Source of the DNA: Dehalococcoides mccartyi
GTDB taxonomy: Bacteria > Chloroflexota > Dehalococcoidia > UBA2979
Assembly (NCBI GenBank): GCA_945865925.1
Contig: CAMBFG010000005.1
Coordinates: 164,204-228,203, forward strand
Length of the DNA: 64,000 nucleotides
Direction of reading: 5' to 3'
The notes beneath the pieces are model-generated. The model had not been told where the DNA came from. It saw only the letters and a list, made by a program, of their open reading frames with translations, and searched no databases. Made by a program: the position numbers and the translations under genes. Below are positions 57,532 to 64,000 of this stretch, one piece after another. Position 1 is the first letter of the stretch; every line of letters starts with the position of its first letter.

Positions 57532-59820
57532 ATGGCTGGTGCGCTGGCTGGCGTTCGGGTGATCGACTTCGGGCAGTACATCGCGGGCCCCCTCGCGGCA
57601 CAGTTGCTGGGCGACCAGGGCGCCGAGGTGATCCGTATCGATCCGCCGGGCGGCCCGCTCTGGGACACCCCCGCCAACGCCACGTGGAACCGCGGCAAAC
57701 GCTCGATCGTGCTCGACCTCAAAACCGACGACGGGCGGGGCGCGGCGCGTGCTTTGATCGCCAGCGCGGATGTGGTCGTGGAGAACTTCCGGCCGGGCGT
57801 GATGGACCGCCTGGGCCTCGGTGCCGTTGCGATGACCGAGGCGAACCCTCGGTTGATCTATTGCTCGTTGCCTGGCTTCGCTTCGGACGACCCGCGCGCG
57901 GGGATGCCGGCCTGGGAGGGCATCGTCGCCGCCGCCGCCGGGATGTACCGCGCTGCTCGCGGTGGGACGCCGACGAACGGCCGTCCGATCTACAGCGCGA
58001 TTCCGCTGCCGTCCTCGTATGCCGCGATCCAGACCGCGGTCGCCGTTGCAATGGCGCTCGGTGTGCGGGAGCGCGACGGCGTCGGCCAGATCGTTCAGGT
58101 GCCGCTCTTCGACGCGATGTTCGGCGCCATCGGCTACGACGGCCTGCGCGTCCACACCGGCGACCTGCCGCCGATGGGCGCTGGGGTCTCGCTGACGACA
58201 CAGTTCGAGTGCTCGGACGGCCGCTGGATCATGTTCCACACGGGCAACGGCAAGACCCAGGAAGTCCTCGACGCTGCGGGCGTCGGGAGCTGGGTGAAGG
58301 ACGGCCTGCTCGACCGTGAGCGACTGGCGAAGAACCCCGATCTCGCGCGCGAGATGATCGAGAAGGCACGCGTGCTGTTCAAGACGCGCCCGGCCGCCGA
58401 GTGGGAAGCGCTCGTCAACGCGGCCGGTGGCGAGTGTGCTGTCTGCCGCCCGAGCGCCGAGTGGCTGACGCACGAGCATGCGCTCGGTTCCGGCACGATC
58501 GTCGAGGTGGACGACCCGATCCTCGGCAAGATGCGCGTCCCGGGCGTATCCGCCCGCCTCACGCTGACGCCGGGTGCGGTCGGTGCGCCGCGCCGCCCGC
58601 TCGATGCCGACCACGCTGAGGTGATGGCACTCGCGATGGCGGCCCGTGGGGCAGCGCCGACCGCAGCCGCGCCCGAAGGGCTGCTGCGCAGCGCCCTCGA
58701 TGGTGTGCGCGTCCTCGACCTTTGCATCGTGCTGGCGGGGCCGACGTGCGGGCGCACGTTGGGCGAGTACGGTGCCGACGTCATCAAGATCGAGGCGCCC
58801 ATGCGGCCTCCAGGCTTCGCTTTCCACGGCGACGTCAACCGAGGCAAGCGCTCGATCGTGCTCGACCTGAAGACGCCGGAGGGCCAGGAGGTCTTTTGGA
58901 AGTTGGTCGAGACCGCTGACGTGGTGGTGCAGAACTTCCGCAAGGACGTCGCGCAGAAGTTGGGGATCTCCTACGAGCAGGTGAAGGCAAAGAAGCCGGA
59001 CATCGTCTACGCCTCCCTCAACACCTACGGGCACGTCGGCCCATACGCCGGACGCGCGGGCCACGAGCAGATCGCGCAGGCCGCGACCGGTATGCAGGAG
59101 CGCTTCGGTGGCAAGGCCCAGCCCCAACTGCAGAAGTACGCGGTGAACGACTATGGCACCGGCTTCCTCGGTGCGTACTCCGTCGCGCTCGCGATGTTGC
59201 ACCGGCGGAAGACGGGCGATGGCCAGCACGTCGATGCCGCGCTCGCCTACACCGCGACGCTACTGCAGGGTGCCTACATGCAGGACTTCGCCGGCAAGAC
59301 CTGGGACGAGGCATGCGGCCAGGACTCAGTCGGCAGCGGTCCCCTCAACCGCGCGTACGAGGCCATCGACATCTGGCTCTTCCTCGCCGCACCGACCGTC
59401 GCCGCCCTCGCAGGCGTCGAGGGCTTCGGCGGGATCGAGTCGCTCTCCGGTGCCGCACTAGAGGCGGAACTGGAGCGGCGGATCAAGATGGCGCCGCTCG
59501 CGACGTGGCAGAAGCGCGTGGCGGGCGTCGATGGCGTCGCGGTGCATCGAGTGGTGCAGGGGACGCGCGAGTTGATGGACCACCCGTGGGTGCGCGAGCA
59601 CGGCCTGGCGGTCGCGCGCGAGCACGACGACATGGGCATGGTCACGACCATCGGCCCCGCGGCCCGTTTGTCGAGGACTCCGCTCCGCGCCGGGAATCCC
59701 GCACCGGCCCTCGGCCGGCAGACCCGCGAGATCCTCGCGGACGTGGGCCTCGATGAGCGCGCGGACGCGCTGATCGCGTCGGGCGGCGTCCGCGACTCGA
59801 TGGGGATGGCGATGCGGTAG
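57532..59820 (+). CDS. Tandem-fused CaiB/BaiF (class III) CoA transferase
   Basis: A 762-residue protein made of two class III CoA-transferase domains (about 1-370 and 385-762), which normally form an interlocked homodimer of ~400-residue chains. The second half keeps the catalytic Asp (D540, VNDYGTG). The first half has IYSAIPLPSSYAA at that position, with no Asp, so only one active site is expected. Both halves share the GKRSIVLDLKT loop. GAGGAGGG precedes the ATG. It probably moves CoA between carboxylic acids; substrate unknown. Confidence 0.85.
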   Translation: MAGALAGVRVIDFGQYIAGPLAAQLLGDQGAEVIRIDPPGGPLWDTPANATWNRGKRSIVLDLKTDDGRGAARALIASADVVVENFRPGVMDRLGLGAVAMTEANPRLIYCSLPGFASDDPRAGMPAWEGIVAAAAGMYRAARGGTPTNGRPIYSAIPLPSSYAAIQTAVAVAMALGVRERDGVGQIVQVPLFDAMFGAIGYDGLRVHTGDLPPMGAGVSLTTQFECSDGRWIMFHTGNGKTQEVLDAAGVGSWVKDGLLDRERLAKNPDLAREMIEKARVLFKTRPAAEWEALVNAAGGECAVCRPSAEWLTHEHALGSGTIVEVDDPILGKMRVPGVSARLTLTPGAVGAPRRPLDADHAEVMALAMAARGAAPTAAAPEGLLRSALDGVRVLDLCIVLAGPTCGRTLGEYGADVIKIEAPMRPPGFAFHGDVNRGKRSIVLDLKTPEGQEVFWKLVETADVVVQNFRKDVAQKLGISYEQVKAKKPDIVYASLNTYGHVGPYAGRAGHEQIAQAATGMQERFGGKAQPQLQKYAVNDYGTGFLGAYSVALAMLHRRKTGDGQHVDAALAYTATLLQGAYMQDFAGKTWDEACGQDSVGSGPLNRAYEAIDIWLFLAAPTVAALAGVEGFGGIESLSGAALEAELERRIKMAPLATWQKRVAGVDGVAVHRVVQGTRELMDHPWVREHGLAVAREHDDMGMVTTIGPAARLSRTPLRAGNPAPALGRQTREILADVGLDERADALIASGGVRDSMGMAMR

Positions 59821-59824
59821 GGCG

Positions 59825-60889
59825 CTACCGCGGTACCTCGTAGCGGCGGAGCGCGCCGTCCGAGATCACGAGGAATGCGCGGCGGTCGGCGGTGAACACC
59901 GCGGTCGTTGCGGCACCGTGCTTCGCGTCGATCCACACCTGGGCACCCATGCTGTCGAGGATGCGGGCACCGCCGTTGCCAGCGACTGCGACTAACGCTC
60001 CGTCTGCCGAGAGCGTGGCGCGTGCGCCGGCTTCGGGTAGTGTCACGCGGAGGCGTTCGGTCCCGCTGGCCGGGTCCCACGCCTGCAAGCGTGAGATGAG
60101 TTTGCCGTTCTCCTGTATGCCCGTCGTCGTCAGTAGCAGCCGTCCGTCGCGGGTGAAGGAGACCTCACCGACGAAGTCCTCGAACGACAGCCGCGCGCCG
60201 AGGGTACCCGAAGGGATCTGGGCGAATTGGACGGTCGCGCGCGCGTGCCACACACCGGTATCCGTGGGGCCCACGATGAAGTTGTAGACGGGCGCTGCCG
60301 TCTGGAAGCCCGTCAGTGTCCCGACCTTCCCGCTCGTCCGTACGTCGAAGACCGTGGCCGCGATCGTGCTCTGTTCGGTCACAATGACGTTTGCACCATC
60401 TCCGGTGAACGATGCCGAGGCACGACCGCGCGCGCCCTCGATCGTCCGGGGGGTGAAGTCGGGGGTGTCGAGGTCCCAGAGCAGCAACGCGCCCGTGTCG
60501 ATGCCGACGACGGCAACGGTGTGGCCGTCTGGCGAGACCGCAAGGATCTGTGTCCCCGCCGGCGCACTGGTCCGCTTCGGCGAACCGATGGCGACATCGG
60601 TGCGGATGAATTCGCGGTCGCCGAACGCGAGGATGCTGCCGTCGGCGGCCCACCCGAGTCGAGCGTTCGTCGGGACCGGGATCAAGGTCACCTCGACGAG
60701 ACCGCGCGCGGTCTGGGCGGTGAGCGGGCCAGGTGTCGGTGTCTCTGTTGGCGCAGGTGTGGCGGTCGCGGAAGGTGCGGTCGTCGGAGCGGGGGTCGAA
60801 GGCTGGTCGCCACCGCCTCGGCAACTGGCGAGGGTGGCTGTCGCGAGGGCAAACACCATCGTTTGGAGCCACTGCGTGCGTACCGACAT
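59825..60889 (-). CDS. WD40-like beta-propeller lipoprotein
   Basis: A 354-residue lipoprotein with a lipobox LASC (Cys23), a Thr/Pro/Ala-rich linker, then a beta-propeller-like region of repeated strands such as LAVSPDGHTVAVVG, ALLLWDLDTPDFT and ATLSADGALVAVAG. WD40-type folds usually bind other proteins or ligands. GGAGG precedes the ATG five bases upstream. It is convergent with the CoA transferase, separated by four bases. Confidence 0.65.
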   Translation of the reverse strand: MSVRTQWLQTMVFALATATLASCRGGGDQPSTPAPTTAPSATATPAPTETPTPGPLTAQTARGLVEVTLIPVPTNARLGWAADGSILAFGDREFIRTDVAIGSPKRTSAPAGTQILAVSPDGHTVAVVGIDTGALLLWDLDTPDFTPRTIEGARGRASASFTGDGANVIVTEQSTIAATVFDVRTSGKVGTLTGFQTAAPVYNFIVGPTDTGVWHARATVQFAQIPSGTLGARLSFEDFVGEVSFTRDGRLLLTTTGIQENGKLISRLQAWDPASGTERLRVTLPEAGARATLSADGALVAVAGNGGARILDSMGAQVWIDAKHGAATTAVFTADRRAFLVISDGALRRYEVPR

Positions 60890-61007
60890 GCTGCCTCCAG
60901 TGTTGTGTGACAGATACGACGCTACACCACTCCCGAGGTTCCTCGCGGGCTCTGCTATCCTCCGGCGGCTCAGTGCGGTCCATACCGGACGCAGAGAGGG
61001 GTGCACC

Positions 61008-61805
61008 ATGGGTGACGTCGAAGGACTGGTCCAGACCCGCGACGGCGGAGTGGTGACGCTGCGGCTCAACCGGCCGGAGCGGCTGAACGCCATCACCTGG
61101 GACATGGTGACCGGCATCACCAACGCGGTGTTCGAGGCCGGTCGCGACCCTGATGTGCGCGTGATCGTCATCACCGGTACGGGTCGTGCGTTCTCCTCGG
61201 GCGACGACATCGTCAGCGGCATGGGCACGATGCCCGACGGCTACGAGCGCAACGGCCTGCACGCCGAGCGAGGGCCGCACTTCGACCTCGTGAAGACACT
61301 ACTCAGCACGCCGAAGCCGATCGTGGCGGCGCTGAACGGCCTGACGCATGGCGCGGGCTGGGTGACGGCGCTGTCGAGCGACTTCCGAGTCGCGCGCTCC
61401 GACATCGTGATCGGCGACATCCGAGCGGGCAAGGCGATCTTCGCCAACCAGGGCGTAGGCCTGCTACTCCCCGCGCTCATCGGCAAGTCGCGCGCGATGG
61501 ACCTGCTGATGACCGGCCGCGTGATCTCCGCCGTGGAGGCGGAGCGCTACGGCATCATCAACCGCCTGTGGGCACCCGAGACCTTCGAGGCCGACCTCGC
61601 GGCCTTCGTCGGCGAACTTGCCGAGGGCCCGACAAAGAACTACGCCGCCTGGAAGGCGAGTGTGAACCGCGCCGTGCTCCAGGACTTCGAGGAGTACAAC
61701 GACCACGAGCGCTGGCTGAATCTGCTGCTCACGGACTCCGTCGACCGCACCGAGGGCGTGCAGGCGTTTCGCGAAAAGCGCCCGCCGAAGTTCACCGGTC
61801 GGTAG
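61008..61805 (+). CDS. Crotonase-family protein lacking usual catalytic Glu pair
   Basis: Enoyl-CoA hydratase/isomerase family, 265 residues. It has the CoA-binding FSSGDDI, the oxyanion segment KPIVAALNGLTHGAGW, and LLLPALIG. The two Glu residues that do hydration in crotonase are not visible at their places (GDIRAGKAI and ANQGVGLLL), so it may be an isomerase, hydrolase or decarboxylase. AGAGAGGGG precedes the ATG. A degraded copy of its last 60 codons lies at 62608-62792. Confidence 0.8.
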   Translation: MGDVEGLVQTRDGGVVTLRLNRPERLNAITWDMVTGITNAVFEAGRDPDVRVIVITGTGRAFSSGDDIVSGMGTMPDGYERNGLHAERGPHFDLVKTLLSTPKPIVAALNGLTHGAGWVTALSSDFRVARSDIVIGDIRAGKAIFANQGVGLLLPALIGKSRAMDLLMTGRVISAVEAERYGIINRLWAPETFEADLAAFVGELAEGPTKNYAAWKASVNRAVLQDFEEYNDHERWLNLLLTDSVDRTEGVQAFREKRPPKFTGR

Positions 61806-61943
61806 TCCTCGCGCGACTGATCCGAAGTTGATACGGCGCAATTCGCTGGGTTGATTCGACTCTTACGGCGCGTGGGAGAACCTCTCGACGCGGCACTTCT
61901 CGCCGCGTATGCCGCACGACGCGGCTCGAGAGGACACAGCCCC

Positions 61944-62450
61944 ATGGCACGAGCAGCCAAGGAGATCGTCGTCGAGGCGCCGCTTCGATCGGTCTACAAC
62001 CAGTGGACCCAGTTCGAAGAGTTTCCGCGCTTCATGGACGGCGTCAGCGAAGTGAAGCAACTCGACGACCGCCGCCTCGCGTGGCGCGCCAGCATCGGCG
62101 GGCGCGAGGTGGAGTGGGAAGCCGAGATCCAGGAGCAGGTGCCGGACGAGAAGATCATCTGGCGCTCCATCTCCGGCGAGGCCAACGCGGGCCTCGTCTC
62201 CTTCCGCCCGGCCGGCGACGGCCGCACCGAGGTCCACCTCGAGATGTCGTACGAGCCGCAGGGTCTGGCCGAAGAGGTCGGCGCCGCACTCGGACTCGTC
62301 GAGGGCAAGGTGGAGGGCGACCTCAAGCGCTTCAAGGACTTCATCGAGGAGCGTGGCGGCCACGAGACCGGTGGTTGGCGTGGTGAGATTGCCAACGGCA
62401 ACGTCTCCGGCGGCCACACCGGTGGCGTGGGGCAGACCCGCGAGCGCTAG
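61944..62450 (+). CDS. SRPBCC-family protein (polyketide cyclase/START-like)
   Basis: A 168-residue ligand-binding-fold protein: AAKEIVVEAPLRSVYNQWTQF, then EFPRFMDGVSEVKQLDDRRL, WEAEIQEQVPDEKIIWRS and FRPAGDGRTEVHLEMSY, the recurring strands of the Bet v1/SRPBCC fold. The tail is Gly rich. Such proteins occur beside crotonases and CoA genes; no catalytic residue is evident. GAGAGG precedes the ATG. It is followed by a perfect 19-bp terminator. Confidence 0.78.
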   Translation: MARAAKEIVVEAPLRSVYNQWTQFEEFPRFMDGVSEVKQLDDRRLAWRASIGGREVEWEAEIQEQVPDEKIIWRSISGEANAGLVSFRPAGDGRTEVHLEMSYEPQGLAEEVGAALGLVEGKVEGDLKRFKDFIEERGGHETGGWRGEIANGNVSGGHTGGVGQTRER

Positions 62451-62465
62451 CCTCGATTCCCGCTC

Positions 62466-62513
62466 GGCAAAAGAGAGGCGCGCATCCGCGAGGGTGCGCG
62501 CCTCTCTTTTGCC
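62466..62513 (+). terminator. Perfect 19-bp terminator, likely bidirectional
   Basis: A 19-bp perfect stem: GGCAAAAGAGAGGCGCGCA and TGCGCGCCTCTCTTTTGCC around a 10-base loop. The CTTTT run on one arm and AAAAG on the other make it usable on either strand. It separates the SRPBCC gene from the crotonase fragment. Confidence 0.8.
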
Positions 62514-62607
62514 CGAGGGCGCTCGATCTCTGTGACTCTTCAGGGGTGTCGATGCACCGGTAGTGACGACAGCAGGTACGTGCTGCCCGCCGTGTTGCTC
62601 ATCAACT

Positions 62608-62792
62608 TGGAAGGCTCGACGAAGAACTACGCCGCCTGGAAGGCGACCATGATCCGCGCCGTGCGCCAAGACTTCGAGGAGTACAACGACTACGAGCACA
62701 GGCTGAACCTGCTGCTCACAGACTCCGTTGACCACACCGAAGGCATGCAAGCCGTCCATGAGAAGCGCCCGCCGAAGTTCACGAGACGATAG
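62608..62792 (+). pseudogene. 3' fragment copy of the crotonase gene
   Basis: Encodes STKNYAAWKATMIRAVRQDF and on to KRPPKFTRR, near-identical to the end of the crotonase at 61626-61805 (STKNYAAW / GPTKNYAAW). The copy lacks the upstream catalytic domain; its own preceding bases are unrelated. It is the remnant of a duplication or gene conversion across the terminator. An ATG at 62532 gives an open frame but not a meaningful protein. Confidence 0.7.
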
Positions 62793-62815
62793 GACTTAGT
62801 TCTGGCTGGTTGTCC

Positions 62816-63640
62816 TCAGACCTCAAGTAGTTCGGAGAGAACGGTCTCGATCCACATCTTGAGTCGTTGCACGCTACCTCTGTCGGGAGCCGAGTGCGTT
62901 GCCCCGGATCCGCGCTCATAGGCGGAGCGAACAAGTGATGCGGTCAAGCCTTCGACCAGCGCAACCGCATCTTGCGGTCCCTTCCGGCTCGCTTGGGACA
63001 GTCCGCGCGAACGAAGTACAAAACTCGCCTTCTGACGCATAGTCGGTGCACGCCTGTCCTTCTCGAACTCGAAGCCGACATCGGACTCGACCGCTGCGTC
63101 AGGGGCGAGGTGGTCAAGGACCTCCCGGAGGGTCTCGCGCAATTCAACCGCTGTTCCACGAAACGACACGCGCCCCGGGTCGCTCAGATCCGCGATTGCT
63201 TGTTGGTATGAGCGCGCTGTCGCGGGCAGCATCCGATCGATAGTTGTGTGTACTCGAGACTCTGTGTCGGTCATTCCGCGAGCGTGCACGAGTCTCTTCG
63301 CTGCAGTCGCCCCGATGCCGATCTCGCGGAGCCCGGACATCACGGCTTGCTTCCGAACGATTTCTCTGACGACGCGTACGTAGGATGTCCGTAAGTTTGC
63401 GCCCTGAGACAGTCGAAGAAGCGCTTGAAGATGGTCGTCCAAATCGTTGAGGACAGCTGGGTCTTCCACCAATGTGGCAAGCTCTGGTCGGAGTTCCCGG
63501 AAGTAGGTCTGAACCGACGACTGCGCGCTAGTGCGAAGGTGAGATGCATTCACGTTCACAGCCGTGGAGCGGTTGAGCGCGACCCTTAACTCTTGCACGC
63601 CGTCCCAAAACCTAGTCCACGGATCGCTGCCGGTGGTCAT
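62816..63640 (-). CDS. Hypothetical protein resembling pPIWI-associated nucleases
   Basis: A 274-residue helical protein. The N-terminal half is coiled-coil-like (SSVQTYFRELRPELATLVED, DHLQALLRLSQG). The C-terminal part has RGTAVELRETLREVLDHLAPD, FEKDRRAPTMRQKASFVLRS, and VALVEGLTASLVRSAYERGS, then VQRLKMWIETVLSELLEV. From memory of conserved text, this looks like the predicted pPIWI-associating nuclease (pP_pnuc) domain, a defence-linked family, but it has not been searched. Codon use is less G/C-biased than elsewhere, consistent with transfer. It follows a basic gene on the same strand. Confidence 0.45.
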   Translation of the reverse strand: MTTGSDPWTRFWDGVQELRVALNRSTAVNVNASHLRTSAQSSVQTYFRELRPELATLVEDPAVLNDLDDHLQALLRLSQGANLRTSYVRVVREIVRKQAVMSGLREIGIGATAAKRLVHARGMTDTESRVHTTIDRMLPATARSYQQAIADLSDPGRVSFRGTAVELRETLREVLDHLAPDAAVESDVGFEFEKDRRAPTMRQKASFVLRSRGLSQASRKGPQDAVALVEGLTASLVRSAYERGSGATHSAPDRGSVQRLKMWIETVLSELLEV

Positions 63641-63650
63641 GACTGAGGAC

Positions 63651-63878
63651 CTAGGCGGAGCGTCGGCCGGGGCCGCCCTTAGTCTTGGCCGTTGGCTTTA
63701 CTACGGTCTCCTTCTTCCGAACTGGCTTCGCTGCAGCCTTTTTCGTGGTTGTACGAGGGCGTGCAGAAGCACGCTTCGTTACGCTGGCGCCTCCACCTTC
63801 ACGGGGGAGGCCGTGGACCACGAGGTTGTATCCAACAGGGTTGAGCTTGTACTGGACTTGCCCCGATCTGACGGACAC
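63651..63878 (-). CDS. Basic-tailed small protein, possibly truncated by an IS
   Basis: A 75-residue protein: the N-terminal half SGQVQYKLNPVGYNLVVHGL is structured-looking, and the tail is Lys/Ala/Thr/Arg-rich (TTTKKAAAKPVRKKETVVKP), histone-H1-like. It may bind DNA. The GTG start is close to a TATCTT hexamer. The first few codons overlap TGACGGACACCC, the possible left end of the IS3-type element, so the true gene may have begun farther upstream and been cut by that insertion. Its stop is 10 bases before the next gene's start. Confidence 0.4.
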   Translation of the reverse strand: MSVRSGQVQYKLNPVGYNLVVHGLPREGGGASVTKRASARPRTTTKKAAAKPVRKKETVVKPTAKTKGGPGRRSA

Positions 63879-64000
63879 CCAAGATAGGGCGTGTAGCCCT
63901 GGAAGGATGTCTGAATGGAATCGACAGGACGACGTGCACGGCGTGCGTTCACGGACGAGTACAAGGCGGAAGTCGTCGAGCTCTGCCGCACGAGCGGCAA
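63869..64000 (+). mobile_element. Left end of an IS3-family-like element (window edge)
   Basis: A candidate terminal repeat TGACGGACACCCAAGATAGG starts at 63869, followed by a transposase ORF running off the window. The matching right end is outside, so neither the terminus nor a target duplication can be verified. The assignment rests on the transposase frame. Confidence 0.35.
63915..64000 (+). CDS. Transposase OrfA-like N terminus, partial
   Basis: The first 28 residues of an IS3-type transposase: MESTGRRARRAFTDEYKAEV then VELCRTSGK, the HTH_Tnp_1 start (RRxFTDEYKAEVV). GGAAGGA lies seven bases before the ATG. The rest is beyond the window. The family is inferred from this short stretch. 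Confidence 0.6.
   Translation, partial: MESTGRRARRAFTDEYKAEVVELCRTSG

Noticed and set aside
1..64000. tRNA, rRNA or riboswitch genes
   Set aside because: No cloverleaf-like pattern with CCA end, rRNA-like stretch or known riboswitch core was seen on reading both strands.

Overview
The window is a compact, GC-rich bacterial chromosome segment (roughly two thirds G+C by eye) with short intergenic gaps, several GTG/TTG starts, and genes packed on both strands. No rRNA, tRNA or CRISPR array was seen. The gene set (DUF2277 and DUF5679 miniproteins, tandem-fused CaiB/BaiF CoA transferase, luciferase-like oxidoreductases, crotonase, heterodimeric ABC exporter, dolichyl-phosphate-mannose-transferase-like membrane enzyme, secreted LGI-repeat proteins) fits a free-living heterotrophic Chloroflexota lineage (Dehalococcoidia-like). 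That placement is inference and has not been tested by phylogeny.

Layout. 0-12 kb holds catabolic and housekeeping genes: M20 peptidase, ketopantoate reductase, two MDR oxidoreductases flanking a promoter with twin TGACGTCA palindromes, HxlR and TetR regulators, MFS permease, LLM oxidoreductase, VanY-like peptidase, P450 and DUF2277. 12.2-18.2 kb is an accessory segment: an XRE/DUF2975 pair bracketed by a 26-bp near-identical direct repeat derived from the DUF2277 3' end, then a type I restriction-modification operon (hsdM split in two frames, hsdS, hsdR). 18.4-31.7 kb carries a Cys-rich HMA-like protein, M3 peptidase, LLM monooxygenase and flavin reductase, a hydrolase/miniprotein/amidohydrolase operon, a DrrAB-type exporter, TauE, EamA, methyltransferase and DinB genes. 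31.7-39.4 kb has a heterodimeric ABC exporter with an extra C-terminal domain on one subunit, a thioesterase, a phosphoesterase and a frameshifted CAP-domain gene. 39.4-50.4 kb has an orphan CHASE4 histidine kinase, an APC transporter, two paralogous secreted LGI-repeat proteins, YbaK, DedA, carbonic anhydrase, and a damaged polar amino-acid ABC locus abutting a truncated AAA ATPase. 50.5-62.5 kb has a MacAB-like export operon, a GT39-like enzyme, a cell-wall amidase, a fused CoA transferase, a crotonase and an SRPBCC protein. The right edge is accessory: a duplicated crotonase 3' fragment, a gene resembling pPIWI-associated nucleases, a basic-tailed protein, and the start of an IS3-type element.

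Functionally the window combines acyl-CoA and xenobiotic-type catabolism (CoA transferase, crotonase, P450, MDR and LLM enzymes, thioesterase), export and drug tolerance (four ABC systems and an MFS), envelope remodelling (VanY, Amidase_3, secreted repeat proteins) and defence (type I RM, putative nuclease). Several broken genes (hsdM, CAP protein, possibly DinB, AAA/permease junction) may be real decay or consensus errors; read mapping would separate the two. No wholly new multi-gene system is evident. The best leads are the fused/degenerate ABC exporter pair, the repeat-bracketed accessory segment beside the RM locus, the LGI-repeat secreted pair, and a recurring promoter geometry that predicts leaderless mRNAs.
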